DNA of 48,764 nucleotides, taken from Acanthamoeba sp. SK_2022b. Taxonomy: Eukaryota; Discosea; Longamoebia; Acanthamoebidae. The notes beneath the pieces were generated by a model, which made no database searches, was not told the origin of the DNA, and worked only from the letters and a program-made list of their open reading frames with translations. The translations under genes were made by a program, and so were the position numbers. The stretch covers positions 1-48,764 of the forward strand of contig JANDJZ010000130.1 of NCBI GenBank assembly GCA_027943245.1, written 5' to 3'. This document shows positions 10,120 through 20,731 of this stretch, in pieces; the stretch's first letter is position 1; each line of letters begins with the position of its first letter.

Positions 10120-12384
10120 TCAGTCGTCCATTGTCTTGTTGGTTCTGGACTTGGCGAGGAAGAGGCTCTTGAACATGGGCGACACGACAGACTGCCTGCT
10201 CTCCCCGCCTCCGCGTGGCGGGGTTGGCGTCCTCGGCCGCGGCACCGCGTCGTCGCCATCGGCTGCCCGCTCATTGAGTAGTAGTGGCGGTGGTGGTGGC
10301 CGGGCGGGTAGATGGCCCTCGACCGACGCTCTGTCGGCCGTGGGCGTGTGGGGCTGCGCTGGCGACGACAGGCGCAGGGGGGTCAGATGCTTGCGAAGCA
10401 GGGCCGATAGCGACACCTTCTCGGGCGCCGCCGGGGAGGCGACAGGGCAGGACGCCACAGCTGGTGGTGGGGCCTCCTGGACTTCGCTCTCGCTCCGCTT
10501 CCGCTTGCCAAGGAGGGGAAGCTCCGAGTCGAGCGTTGGCGCGGGCCGGCCCTCTGGTTCGGCGTTGCGTTGTCCGCTTGGAGGCTCGGCGATGGCGTAC
10601 TCGTCATTGTCGTCGTCTTCGAAACGAAGCGTGGGAGACATATTGCGTAGCAGGGTCTCCGGAGCTTCGTCCGCCTCTTCCTCTCCCTCATCATCGTCGT
10701 TTTCGTTCTTGTCTTCGTTTTCGTTTTCTTTCTTTCTTTCGTCGCGTTCTTCGTTCGTCATCGCTTCGCTCTTTTTGGTGTCGTCGTCTCCTCCGTAATC
10801 GGGCAGGGTCGCCTCTTGGTCCATGGCCTCCAACAACAGCGTCATCGTCTCCTCTTCGCTCTCCTTCACCATCTTCTTCTGCTCCCGTTCCTGCACGCGC
10901 ACCTCCACCGCACGATGATCGTCTTGGCCTTCTAGACCCTCTTTTGTTCGCTTCGTCTTTGCTTTCGCTTTTGTTTCTTCGTCCATCATCGCCACCGCCG
11001 GTGACTCGTCCTCATCGTCGATCTGCTCCACGCCCGCCGATCGCAGGCGCCGCCGCAGGGCCCCGATGGTGCCCTCGTGTCGCTTCACCGTGTCGCGCAG
11101 CGCGCGCCGCTCCTGCCGTTCCTTCTCCAGCTCGCGCTCCTTCCGCTCCAGCAAGTCGCGCAGCTCTGTGCGCGCGTGGGGGCGCGGCGATGAGCAGGCT
11201 TTAGAGCAAAGGGACAGCGAGAAGGGGGGGGGCACCTGCGACTTCCTGCTGGAGGTGATCTAGAAGCCTCTCGGCGCCATCGACCGCGTGGTCCTCCGCC
11301 GTGGCCTCTGAGGACCGGCCGCCGAGCTCGTCGGTGTTGCGCCGGCGGAGGGCTGGGTCCCGCCGATTCCAGCGGCGGATGCCCATGGTGCCCAGGGCCT
11401 CCTCGTCGATGCCGGGGACGCTGCCTAGCCCGCGAAGGCCGCCGGCTTCGCCGCCCGAGGCGGCGGCGCTCGACGCCGGCACCACTCGAAGGCGCTTGGC
11501 CGGCCGGGGATCGCCGCTACCGTCCTTGTCACCGCCGTCTAGGGCGGCGCTGTCCCCTGGCGGAGCCAGAAAGCTACCAAACGACGTCCTGGGCTTAACG
11601 TTACGAGATTAGTGATGACGACGACTGTAGTAGTGTGTGTGTTCATGATGATGACGATGATGAAGGAGAGGCCTACCTTGTAGGGAGAGGCGGTGCCCAG
11701 CGTGTGGTGCTTGGCAAAGGGCACAGGCGGCGACACGGAGCTGGGCGACCTGCGCGATCCGCCTGTGGCAGGAGTCTGCGTGGAGAAGAACAATAAGAAG
11801 AGGTTAGGCAACTGGGAGGGCAGAGCGATCGCGGCGTGAGGAGGAGGAGGAGGAGCGACCTGGTGCGCCGCCGCAGAGTCGGCCCAGGTCAGCAAAACCG
11901 CGGCGACGTGCTTGCATCGTCCTACGAAGGAGGAGTCAACAACAAGAAGAACGGGTCATGCAAGGATGATGGAGGCGAAAGCAAGTGGCGCAGCGAGAGG
12001 AGGAACAAATACGGACCACCGTCGCCGACTGGGCACGAGCAGAAGGCGTCCTTGATCTGAACATCGGACACGCGGGGCTCCACGAGCACCCATACATCAT
12101 ACTTGTCCGCCTGTGAGCCCTGCACACATAGTAAATAAGACCTTTATTCTTTAATTTTGCAAAAATAATAAAATATAATGTGGAAGGTACCTGGCACTTG
12201 GCGCGTATGGTGTGGCCCTGGTGCGACAAACTCGAGACGGCGCCCGTTTCGTAATACTTGATTACATAAATCTGACTTTAGCTTGTAACGAGAAGATTGC
12301 CGGCAAACCAGGTACCTCTTTTCCGCGATCGAAGCTGATTTTGCCCACCTTGAACTTGATCTGTTCCCGGCTAAGCAGCGCCAT
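10120..12384 (-). CDS. SWIM zinc-finger protein with acidic coiled-coil tail
   Basis: Seven exons (12384-12316, 12256-12191, 12119-12017, 11921-11860, 11775-11677, 11593-11236, 11165-10120) give 600 residues. The N-terminal 95 residues form a SWIM-type module: a KEYYETGAVSSL segment, a beta-rich stretch, then C-S-C-P-x5-G-R-C-K-H (CxCxnCxH), which would bind one zinc ion. SWIM domains mediate DNA or protein binding in MuDR transposases, MEKK1 and Rad51-associated proteins. The middle is basic (PAKRLRVV). Residues about 255-290 are a charged coiled coil (LLERKERELEKERQERR). The C-terminal half is mostly Glu/Asp/Lys low complexity, with a Pro-rich end and SPMFKSLFLAKSRTNKT before the stop. Probably nuclear. 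No transposase core is visible, so it is not evidently a mobile element protein. Confidence 0.85.
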
Positions 12385-12526
12385 GGTTTCCTGCTCGTAG
12401 TGATCGCTGGGGCCAATTATTCGTGCCGATAGTTAACGTTTGCTCATCATTTGTTTGTGTTATTCTATTCACAGAATTTCATCTATACTTGGAACGAATT
12501 TATTTATCGTCGACGCGCATCGCGGC

Positions 12527-14539
12527 TCACTGGTCGCTCTCTCGCTTGAGGACGATGCGATATCTGGCCTTGCCCTCCTCCATGGCCTGCAGCGCGTCTC
12601 CGATCTTGGTCATCGGGAACAGGTTGACCTTCGGCCTCACCTCGTGCCTGCGCACGCGTGGCCGATCCAGTTAGCCACACCAAGAGCTAACAACCAAGGC
12701 CAACAAGAACAAAGAAGAAGACGCACTTGGTCACAAACTGGAGCATGTCCTGAATGTCCACCTGGCCTCCGATGATGGAACCGCAGATGGAGAGCCTGGG
12801 TTCAAGTGTTTGAAGGGCGATGAATGATTGGATTCTCGTTCGTTCGGGTGTGTATGTGAGTGAGTGAGTGAATGGTTACCTCTTCTGTGCGACGACGTTG
12901 GCGGACATGCTCAGCTTAGCGCTCATGTCGCCCACGATGCAGATCTTGCCGTCGATGTCCAGGCACGACAGGAGCGCATCAAACGTCTCCTCGCTATTGT
13001 CGTTCGTGTGGGTAAGCCACTGGTGTGGTGCGCTTGTGTGCGCGCGGTATATAGGGAGATCGTACTCGATCTTGTCGGTGGTGACCAGAATGAAGTCCTG
13101 CGTGTCGGTCGAGTTCTTCATGGCCTCCTTGTCCGCCGTGCTCACAAAGTTGGTCGCGCCAAACCCCTTGGCCTCGTCTGCAGCGTAATCAGTGAGTCGG
13201 TGCGTCACGGCATTGTCCACCGGCACACCGCGTCTACGCTACCTTGCTTCTTGGGCGAATGCGAGAAGACCGTCACCTCACAGCCCATCGCCTGCTCGCA
13301 GCAGCCCCAGCCGACAGCCACAGCCACGCAATAATTAAATCATTTCAAAAAAGAATTTGAAATAAATGTAAACAAATATAAATGATACTAACAAATGATT
13401 ATAAGAATTATAAAAACAGTATTTACATAATTTATATGAATAAGGACAGGTGAGGCCGTACGGCTGCGAACTGGACCGCCAGGTGGCCCAGACCGCCCAT
13501 GCCCACGATGCCTGCAGACGACGCAACACCACTGGTCATCACCCGGTGCGCGCGACGAGCAAGCCCCGGGTGGGGCGAGAGAACGAACCGACGCGGTGGA
13601 AGGGCTGGACGCCGTAGTGCTTGAGCGGCGTGAAGACCGTTATGCCGGCGCACATCTGCCATCGAGGGCCGGCCCACAGTGCGAGAGTCAGTACGTCGGC
13701 CGCCGCCGTGCGACGGGAGGAGCGAAGCGAAGGGGGCAGGCCGCACGCACCAGGGGAGCGGCGTCTTCGGGCTTGAGGTTCTCGGGGATGGGGAAGGCGT
13801 AGTGGGCGTTCACCCGGATGAAGTCGGCGAAGCCGCCGTGCCTGTTGATGATCGTCTGCTCCTTCTCAGCACAAAACTGGACGCGCACACGCGCGCGTGA
13901 GTTTCCCGCAATCGAACGCCACACGCTGTGGCAGGCTGTGTGCGTGCGCGCGTGCATACCTGGTCCTTGGCGCGAATGCAGCGAGAGCAGGCGCGGCACG
14001 CACCAGAGAGCCACCCGATGCCCACGCGCTGGCCCTTCTCGAGACCCTTGACCAGCTTCCCGAGCTCGACCACCTGTCGAGTAACGCAAAAGGACAACAG
14101 TGAGACCGAGCGCACACCAACCGCTGCAGTTCGCAGGAAGTCGATCTACATCAGGGACACGCGTGCCTTGCCCACTACTTCGTGGCCGCCAATGAACGGG
14201 AACGGCGTCTTGCCCCACTGCCCAGGTGGTCGATGTTGTGTCAGCACGCTGCCAGACCGTCAACGCGCGCAAAGAGGAAGGGGGCGCACGTCTTGATGCA
14301 TGACGTGCAAATCAGAGTAGCACAGGCCGCAATACTCGACTTGGACGGTCACGTCGTCGTCCTACGTTGGGGCGAGATGAGCGTGCGCAGACAAAGACAA
14401 CAAGAAGGAAGTGGAGTGGGAGTGAACGACGTACGCCGAGCGGCGAAGGGTCGAACTCGACGGGCGCCACCTTGTTTTGTTTGCCATCTTCAGCATTCTC
14501 GGCAGCGTAGCCGGTGAACTTGGAGGGGATGATCGACAT
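12527..14539 (-). CDS. Zinc-dependent alcohol dehydrogenase (cinnamyl-type)
   Basis: Medium-chain dehydrogenase that should reduce or oxidise an aldehyde/alcohol pair with NADP(H) in the cytosol. Twelve exons give 351 residues: 14539-14435, 14361-14290, 14217-14161, 14073-13960, 13876-13751, 13655-13589, 13511-13462, 13291-13243, 13177-13066, 12993-12880, 12795-12727, 12647-12527. The catalytic zinc ligands appear in [10 protein letters not shown] and GGHEVVG. The structural zinc lobe has C-x2-C-x2-C-x6-C ([16 protein letters not shown]). The Rossmann signature is [17 protein letters not shown], followed by the [11 protein letters not shown] block. One intron (13065-12994) is 72 bases, divisible by three and without stops, so it could be retained. 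A second enzyme of the same family lies at 42996-44212 with far fewer introns. Confidence 0.9.
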
Positions 14540-14789
14540 GTTCGCTTTAAAGATGAGATTATGTTATGCTGGGTGGGTTCTAGCTGTTTCCGTATTTATG
14601 CTGTGGTGCTACGGTACGAATCGCCGACACCCGTCAACATCTTCGGCCCGTAGAGAAGGCGTGAGATTTGGTTGGAAGCAGGCCCGACTTGTTGCGGGTC
14701 ACAGCCCGCTCAAGAACGTTCTGTGTGGTTGTAATTACTTTTCTTTGAGTTAAAAAAAAAAAATAAATAAATAAAAATAAAAAAAAAAC
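14540..14789. promoter_or_regulatory. Shared divergent promoter region
   Basis: The 250 bases between the starts of the minus-strand alcohol dehydrogenase (14539) and the plus-strand hydrolase (14790). An AT-rich run (AAAAAAAAAATAAATAAATAAAAATAAAA, 14752-14788, given here only in part) lies directly before the hydrolase start. Both genes must be driven from this interval. Confidence 0.5.
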
Positions 14790-16287
14790 ATGAGCAAAGC
14801 TGGCGGCATGGAGGTCCAGCAAGAAGAACAGGCGCGGTATGCAGAGCTGTTGGGACACCCAACCATAAGTCGTTGCCTGTTTTACCCAACAAAGGACGAC
14901 GAGAGACTGCCTCCTGAGTTTGCCTTCACCGTGCCCACCACCTACCGGTCCATAACGGAGGCGCCCACCGGGCCGTTGCCGTCCCTGTCCTGCTTCTACT
15001 ACAAGAGCCCCAACAAGCAGTTGCCCTCCCTCTCCCCTTGTTTAACTTCTTCTCCTGATACGCTGACGATCATGAGGGGCCGGGCAGCCCAAACAAGAAG
15101 ACACTGGTCCACTTCCACGGCAACGGTGAGCTGGCCTCGTCCTACGTGAGCGAGTCCTCGATGTCTATCCCCTCTCTCTTCGATTGCCTCTGCGAGATGG
15201 GCCTGGACGTGGTAGACTCAACCATCTCTCTTCTCCCCTCTCTGGCTCCTTCGCCTCATGTCGCGGGGGACAGTTGTTCGTGGAGTACAGGGGCTTTGGG
15301 TCGTCAGGCGGACGGGTGCACCTGGGCGCGATGCTCGATGACGTCTCAGCCGTGTTCAACGCACTCTCTGTCCCCGTGGAAGACATCATCGGTTCGCTTC
15401 TTCACGACTGCCATCATCGCTGCTGGACCAGAGCCTTGGCTCACCAACGCCGTTTTGGTTTTCAAAAGTGTTTGGGCGCTCCATGGGCTCTGTGTTCGCT
15501 CTCGAAGCGGCAGCGCGCTTCCCCGGCGTGTGTGGCGTCGTTGTCGAGAGCGGTCTAAGCGATCTCTACCCGTTCATGCTTCGGTGCATGAGGCAGGCCG
15601 ACCTGCTCGGAATCCACGCCCACATCGAGCAGGAGACGCTGACACGCGATGGCGACGACCAAGCCAAGCTGGCCGCGGTGCGCGCAGCCCTGCAAACGGC
15701 ATGCGACCGCGTTCTCGCTCTGGACAGCAAGTTGCGAGCCTACCGGGTACCGCCATCTCTCCTATAGCCGCAAAGCGGCGGCAGATCCGGTGGGTGAATT
15801 TTGACATTTAACTGACCAATGATGTGATATTGTTCAACTTAAGGGCAACGTGTTGCTGTTGCATTGCGACGACGACAAGGCACTGCCTCCCTCAGAGGCC
15901 GACACCAACTACGGCCGCGCCTGGATGTCGTGGTGGGCCGGGCCTACAAGCGAGACCCAGTACACTGGCGTCGGTGAGAAGGTAGCGGAGCGGGCCGGCA
16001 GCACGCCAGAGCTCGACGCCAGGGTGGCCGAGGAGGCCACGGTTGATGACGACCAGCACCGGCTCGTGAAGCGGAAGGTCCTGTTCAACGCCGGTGGCCA
16101 CCAGTACATCTGGCCCGCGAATTGGCAACGATACCGGGACGAGGTGGCGAGCTTTGCCAAACACTGCGGCCACCGGCTGGCCGCCGACTTCGATCCCAGC
16201 ACCGCGTCATCTCTACATACCAGTGACGGCCAGTCACTCGCCAACAGCAAGCAGAAGGATAAAGACACGCGGTGTCAGCTGTCGTGA
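14790..16287 (+). CDS. Alpha/beta hydrolase with a C-terminal CaaX box
   Basis: Five exons (14790-15019, 15088-15211, 15274-15391, 15469-15746, 15844-16287) join in frame to 397 residues. The fold is shown by VHFHGNGE (oxyanion region HGN), LFVEYRGFGSSGG, the nucleophile elbow FGRSMGS (GxSxG), an acid block LLLHCDDDKALPP and a C-terminal catalytic His in NAGGHQYIW. This order matches the ABHD13/BEM46-like group of serine hydrolases (esterase, thioesterase or peptidase); the substrate cannot be told. A lid-like insertion is rich in Ala and Glu (residues about 270-310). The last residues are KQKDKDTRCQLS, that is a basic stretch and C-Q-L-S, a fitting CaaX prenylation signal (X = Ser favours farnesyl), so membrane anchoring is likely. 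CaaX boxes are not a usual part of this family. Confidence 0.85.
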
Positions 16288-16709
16288 TGGCCCTGGTTGG
16301 CGAACAACCGCCGGCATGCCAAAGAACGAAAGCGGCGCGGGTGCTGTGACATTTCGCTGAACCCCAGCTGAGGCGTACTGCCCAGTTCACGTTCCGACTC
16401 CGACGTGTCCGGGTACCATTTATCGGCATAACGGCACGAGGTGCATGGGTGCTCGTGAACTCCCCTCGAGGCCTTGATTTGTGCAGCAACCATGGCGTAA
16501 GTGGGCGCGAACACGAAGTGGACGCAAGTCTGAATTGTTGTAAGTGTGTGGTGGGTATTGTATTTGTGGTTGCTAAAGTCTATCAGACAAGAGTGCTGGT
16601 GAATGTTGATGTTGCATGTAGAAGATAAGAAAAATGTTTTCTATCTGAGTGTGTTGTGGTTGAGTTCGAAGTAGTAGGATAGGCGTTGAAAAAGGTGTTC
16701 GATGCTAGC
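16288..16709. other. Convergent intergenic stretch, no gene seen
   Basis: Lies between the hydrolase stop (16287) and the stop of the next, minus-strand gene (16710), so it holds two transcript ends. No coding exon with splice support or RNA gene was identified. Confidence 0.4.
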
Positions 16710-17627
16710 CTAGTAGCCGAACACGGCGGTGGCGTTGGTGGCGGCGGCAGCGAAGTAGCCCTCCTCGCTGGTGATGACGCCATCCCAGCCGTCCTTGGTG
16801 CCAACGAAGCTGGCGCGTCGGCGCCTCTGGCTCTTCTCGCCCAGGAAGGCCTGCTCGGTCGCCTTGAGGCTGCTGCTGGCGCTGGTGGTGCTCACCGCCT
16901 CACCGTCGTCGAGGATCATACGCAGGAAGTCCTCGTCACTTATGTTGGCCAGGGCATCATCGACGCCATTGGTCGAAGAAGAAGTCGCGTTGGGGTCGAC
17001 GAAGTGGAAGTCGAACGACAGGCTGGGGTGGTCGACGGTGGTGGTGTCCTCGAGGAGGTGGCCGGTACGCACGAAGCGAGACAGGCAGCGCTGCCTCTTC
17101 TTGACGCTCTCGAAGTTGCGGCAGCGACACGTTCGCTGACTGTCGACATACTGGCACCCACAACGCGAGCAGCTCTCAACCACTGGGTCGGTGTTGACGG
17201 CGTCAGCGACGCTGGACGTGGTAGTCGACGTGGCAAGGGCCGGCTCGACCTTGGCGGTGATGGTCTCGCCAACCCAGCGGTTGTAGTCGGTGGCGACGTA
17301 GGTGGTGTGTCCAGAAGACGACGATGACAACGAAGCGGTCGACGAAGACGACGTGGTCGACGGCGAAGTGGAGGTAGAGGTCGAAGCCGAAGTGCTGCAG
17401 CTTGACTGGGCGAGGAAGGCGTCGACAGCGGCAGGCGCCATTGCGGCGTCGTCGTCGAAGCGCGAGAGGAGCTCCTTCTCCTTCATGACCTCGTTGAGGT
17501 ACCATTCGAGCCTCTCCTTCTTCTGGCGTTCGGCCTCTATTTCCTGCATGATGCGAGCAACGGCAGAGCTGGTGCCATCCGACTGCAGGAAGGCGTTCTT
17601 GCGCTTGAGTCCTCGAGTGTGCGACAT
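16710..17627 (-). CDS. Unrecognised coiled-coil/Cys-motif protein, paralogue A
   Basis: Single exon of 305 residues starting MSHTRGLKRKNAF (an ATG 13 codons further upstream is possible). I do not recognise the family. Residues about 25-50 form a charged helix ending in ERQKKERLEWYLNEVMKEKE. A Ser/Thr-rich linker follows. At about 155-190 stands C-x2-C-x-C-x8-C-x-C followed by FESVKKRQRCLSRFVRTG, which looks like a small zinc knuckle joined to a basic, NLS-like stretch. The C-terminal part has an acidic DEDFLRMILDDGE segment and another basic patch (SQRRRRASF). The neighbouring gene at 18809-19732 encodes a clear paralogue in the opposite direction. The layout suggests a nuclear regulator, but that is inference. 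Confidence 0.8.
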   Translation of the reverse strand: MSHTRGLKRKNAFLQSDGTSSAVARIMQEIEAERQKKERLEWYLNEVMKEKELLSRFDDDAAMAPAAVDAFLAQSSCSTSASTSTSTSPSTTSSSSTASLSSSSSGHTTYVATDYNRWVGETITAKVEPALATSTTTSSVADAVNTDPVVESCSRCGCQYVDSQRTCRCRNFESVKKRQRCLSRFVRTGHLLEDTTTVDHPSLSFDFHFVDPNATSSSTNGVDDALANISDEDFLRMILDDGEAVSTTSASSSLKATEQAFLGEKSQRRRRASFVGTKDGWDGVITSEEGYFAAAATNATAVFGY

Positions 17628-18808
17628 GTTGCGAGAAGGTGTGTGTTCTTGTGGCGTGTGACGCACTAAAGTGTTGGGGCAGAGTTGGCCAAACGGGCGT
17701 AGTAGCTGGTTTGAGTATGAGCTCAGGCAACGGGCGAGGTGCTAAATACAAATATAACGCACTGCCGCAACAGCAAAGAATTTAAAGGGGGGCTCGGATA
17801 GAGTCCACCACTCGGGTGCTAGGATCGTTAAATGACGTCATTACCTTAGCTGTCGACAGGTTCCCGGAAGCACGGCTGGTCAGGTGGCGCCGCATCGGAT
17901 CTGGTCTCGTGGGCTTTCTTCGGCAACGGTGTCGGCGTAAATTCTCACGTGGTGAGCGGAGTTCTTGCCCATTGGTGTATCCGAATCCGAAATTTCAGAT
18001 CCGACTCCGACCAATAAATGTCGACCAATAGGTGGAGGCCCGCGGCAGTTTTGGCGCCGTTTTGATCGCCTTTTGGTCTGTAGCGCCTCCTCGGCCACGA
18101 AAAGCCAGCAACCACAAGACGGGTGGTTGATGGTGTGCTTGCCACGTTGCTGTAGTCACACCCCTCACCCCCACCAAGCACACCATTGTAGCTGTGCTCT
18201 ATGTATCCCTGGTCACATCCAAGGGTATCCCTGGGCATGAATCACATAAAGAGAGACAGGCAAGAAGAGAGGGTATTTCAAAAAAAATCAAAATCAAAAA
18301 ACAAGATGTGAGTGCAAATATATAGATAACCTCATTTCTGCTGAGTGGATGTCTTGTCTGTAAAACAGCACAGATATACCCTTGGATGTGACCAGGAACC
18401 AGCGGCCTGTACTAACGTTTGACTGGCTGGAGGACAACTCCGCGGCTCAATGACCGGGTTCTGGTTGGTCGAATCGATAGTTTGGACGGAGATGATGAAG
18501 CCGCAAACAAAACTCGGGGAAACGGTGGCGTGCCTTTTTATGCAGAGTTGGGGTGCGGCACAACCTGGTATTGGGCGCGAGGTTGCCGCGACCCTCTGGC
18601 CTTAAGCTCTTGGCGCCCCAGCGCGGCAATTATTGCGTGGCTGCGCCCCATGCCTCTTCACACACGCAACCAGTAACGTACCACGATCGCGCGTACTGGA
18701 GTGAGCCAGAACGCTTCTCTTTCTGTTTCGCCTTCAACTTCAATCAGCGCGTTGCAGCCACTTGTCAATACTCAACAGCCACCGCACACACTCTACATCG
18801 TGTCCAGC
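17628..18808. promoter_or_regulatory. Intergenic region between the head-to-head paralogues
   Basis: About 1.2 kb containing both promoters of the paralogue pair. A minus-oriented TATATTTG-like box lies at about 17747-17757, roughly 120 bases upstream of paralogue A. The middle is occupied by an AT-rich segment bounded by 21-base inverted repeats (18208-18396). No coding sequence was found. Confidence 0.5.
18208..18396. repeat. Foldback/MITE-like element with 21-base inverted repeats
   Basis: The arm CCTGGTCACATCCAAGGGTA+T (18208-18228) is exactly repeated in reverse complement at 18376-18396. The 147-base interior is AT-rich (AAAAAAAATCAAAATCAAAA, ATATATAG) and unlike the flanking host sequence. 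A partial direct copy of the arm's edge (GTATCCCTGG) is found again inside, at about 18224-18235. No obvious target-site duplication flanks the arms. It may be a miniature inverted-repeat transposon or a regulatory palindrome. Confidence 0.6.
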
Positions 18809-19732
18809 ATGAAGAGAACGCACGAACAGGCTTTCATCACTCGGCCGCGACCTTCTTCGCCCACAGGCCCTACGCCCCACTCGCCGTCTCTTCACCAAGG
18901 GCTCACCGTCATGAGCCTTCGGCACAGCGTCCGCCTGCAGCACTTCGAGCACCTCATCGAGGAAGAGCGGGAAAAGAAGCAGCGGCTTGAGTGGTACCTG
19001 CAGGAGGTTCTCCTCGAGCGGGAGGCGCTCACTACTGAGTCGTTTGGCTACCAAGACACCATTTTGCCCGTCCTCAACCGGCACCTCAACGCGTTCAGCA
19101 CGTTAGCCAATAACACGTCGCCCTCCCTGTCGGCGGCCGCCACCGTTATCCTGCCTCCCACCACCTCGCCGGTGGGAGGGCTCCCCAGTGAGCCTCACTG
19201 TGGCTCGTGCGGACGACTACCCTTTGACCAAGGTGGCCAAGCCTGTCGCTGCCACAGCTTCGAGAGCGTGCGGAAGCGCCAGCGCAGACTCTCGCTCTTC
19301 GTGCGCACGGGAACTCTAGGAGTGGACGAGACCTCAAGCTCAAGCTCCAGCGCCACGGGCGTGTACACGAGCGTCGGGAATGCGGTGGAACATACGCCAC
19401 CTGTTGTCACGAGTTACGCTAGCAACGGCAACCAGCGCCGCGGCCCCACGCCATCGGCGCCGCTCCAACGGCAAGGCGATGACAGCGAAGACGAGCGGGA
19501 CGAGGAAAGCGCCCAGGAGAGTGAGAACAGCGAGGGCGACGAAGAAGAGGAGCACAGCGCGGGCGCTGCGGCAGGACAAGGCCGTTCGGCGTCGGCCTTC
19601 CGCAGATCGCGGGCCGCGGCGCGCCCTGTTTCCGAGTCTTGGCGCCCCTCTGCTCCCCCAGTCTACGGTCCTGTCGTAGACCGAAGGCACTCGCTCGAGG
19701 TCACGCTCGACCTTGTGTCTTTGTTCGTGTAA
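18809..19732 (+). CDS. Unrecognised coiled-coil/Cys-motif protein, paralogue B
   Basis: Single exon of 307 residues. The start MKRTHEQAF was chosen because it aligns with the start of paralogue A (LKRKNAF); the frame is open 36 codons further upstream. It shares two blocks with paralogue A: the helix EREKKQRLEWYLQEVLLERE (residues about 53-72), and C-G-S-C-G-x11-C-R-C followed by FESVRKRQRRLSLFVRTG (about 135-170). The C-terminal third differs: it is acidic (Glu/Asp/Ser runs, about residues 225-255), then Ala/Arg-rich. Length is nearly the same as paralogue A. The pair is head to head, so it probably arose by an inverted duplication. Predicted nuclear, possibly zinc-binding; function unknown. 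Confidence 0.8.
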   Translation: MKRTHEQAFITRPRPSSPTGPTPHSPSLHQGLTVMSLRHSVRLQHFEHLIEEEREKKQRLEWYLQEVLLEREALTTESFGYQDTILPVLNRHLNAFSTLANNTSPSLSAAATVILPPTTSPVGGLPSEPHCGSCGRLPFDQGGQACRCHSFESVRKRQRRLSLFVRTGTLGVDETSSSSSSATGVYTSVGNAVEHTPPVVTSYASNGNQRRGPTPSAPLQRQGDDSEDERDEESAQESENSEGDEEEEHSAGAAAGQGRSASAFRRSRAAARPVSESWRPSAPPVYGPVVDRRHSLEVTLDLVSLFV

Positions 19733-19866
19733 AAGAATGCACTCTGTTTCACTTTCCGTTTGTGACTTCAATTCCGAAAAGCGCGGGAAAGCCAACAACC
19801 ACCACAACGAACACAAGATGTCCTTGGGTATGTTTGAAGTCGCCTTCCCAGATTATAAGACGGAGG

Positions 19867-20597
19867 ATGAGTGGCGACGTGGTATTCGCGGGCATGGACG
19901 AGACCAACGTGAGGGCAGTGCAGAATCTCAACGGGGTGGTGCTTCCGCTGCCTTATGATGAGCGATTTTATAGACAGATTCTCAAGCAGACCCAAGGACG
20001 CTTTTGCTTGTCCGCCCCCCCCCCCCGCCTCCAATCCAAGCTCCTCTACCAACCTGTCTCAACCAGTGATGACCGGCACCAACCATTTGCTGATCTGTGC
20101 AGAGTCGCCTTGGCAGAGAGGGAAACCGTGGGCGCCGTGGTGTGCACCGTAGACGACAAGAATAAGAGTCTGTGCATTGCGACCTTGGCGGTGCTTGCGC
20201 CCTATAGACGCTCTGGCATCGGTACATCGTCTTGCTCATGTCCCGTGGCCGGCATGTTAAATCAACCTCGCACCACTTCAAGGGCGGGAGCTCGTCCGTC
20301 GTGTGCTCGACGCGGCCAGAGAAGAGGCCCTTGTCACAGTGAACGTCCACGTGCAGGTGCCTTCAGCCGCCCCGCTCAATACATGTGTGTCATGCTGACC
20401 TTCGTCTACTTGCTCGGGGGGCTCTCAATCTGCAGGTGGGCAACGACGATGCACTGGCCTTCTACGCATCTCTCGGGTTTGTGGAGTTGCAGGTCATCCC
20501 ACGTTACTATCCACCACGCGTGCACCCTCGCGATTGCGTCTTGCTGGAACATAACGCAAACAATGGAAAAATAAAAAACAATAATCATTTCTTTTAA
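19867..20597 (+). CDS. NAA50: N-alpha-acetyltransferase 50 (NAA50/San)
   Basis: GNAT enzyme that acetylates N-termini starting with Met followed by a hydrophobic residue, and supports sister chromatid cohesion in animals; it works in the cytosol and nucleus, often with NatA. Four exons (19867-20009, 20103-20221, 20283-20356, 20436-20597) give 165 residues, close to the usual 169. Visible features are LNGVVLPLPYDERFYRQIL (VFPVxYxxxFYK in relatives), V-G-A-V-V-C, the acetyl-CoA loop LAPYRRSGIG (RRxGIG), then VNVHVQVGNDDALAFYASLG and a Pro-rich YY loop (PRYYPP). An in-frame ATG is placed at 19867 after a likely leader intron that ends at 19852. Confidence 0.9.
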
Positions 20598-20731
20598 TTT
20601 AATTTAATTTCTTTTAACCGTTAATATCGGCACGATCGTGTTGGGGGTGACCGAGCAAGTGCACCGACGAGCTCGTGGGGCCCGCCGCTCGCTGCTGAGA
20701 CAAAGCAAAGAGGCATTAGAGAGCATAACTT

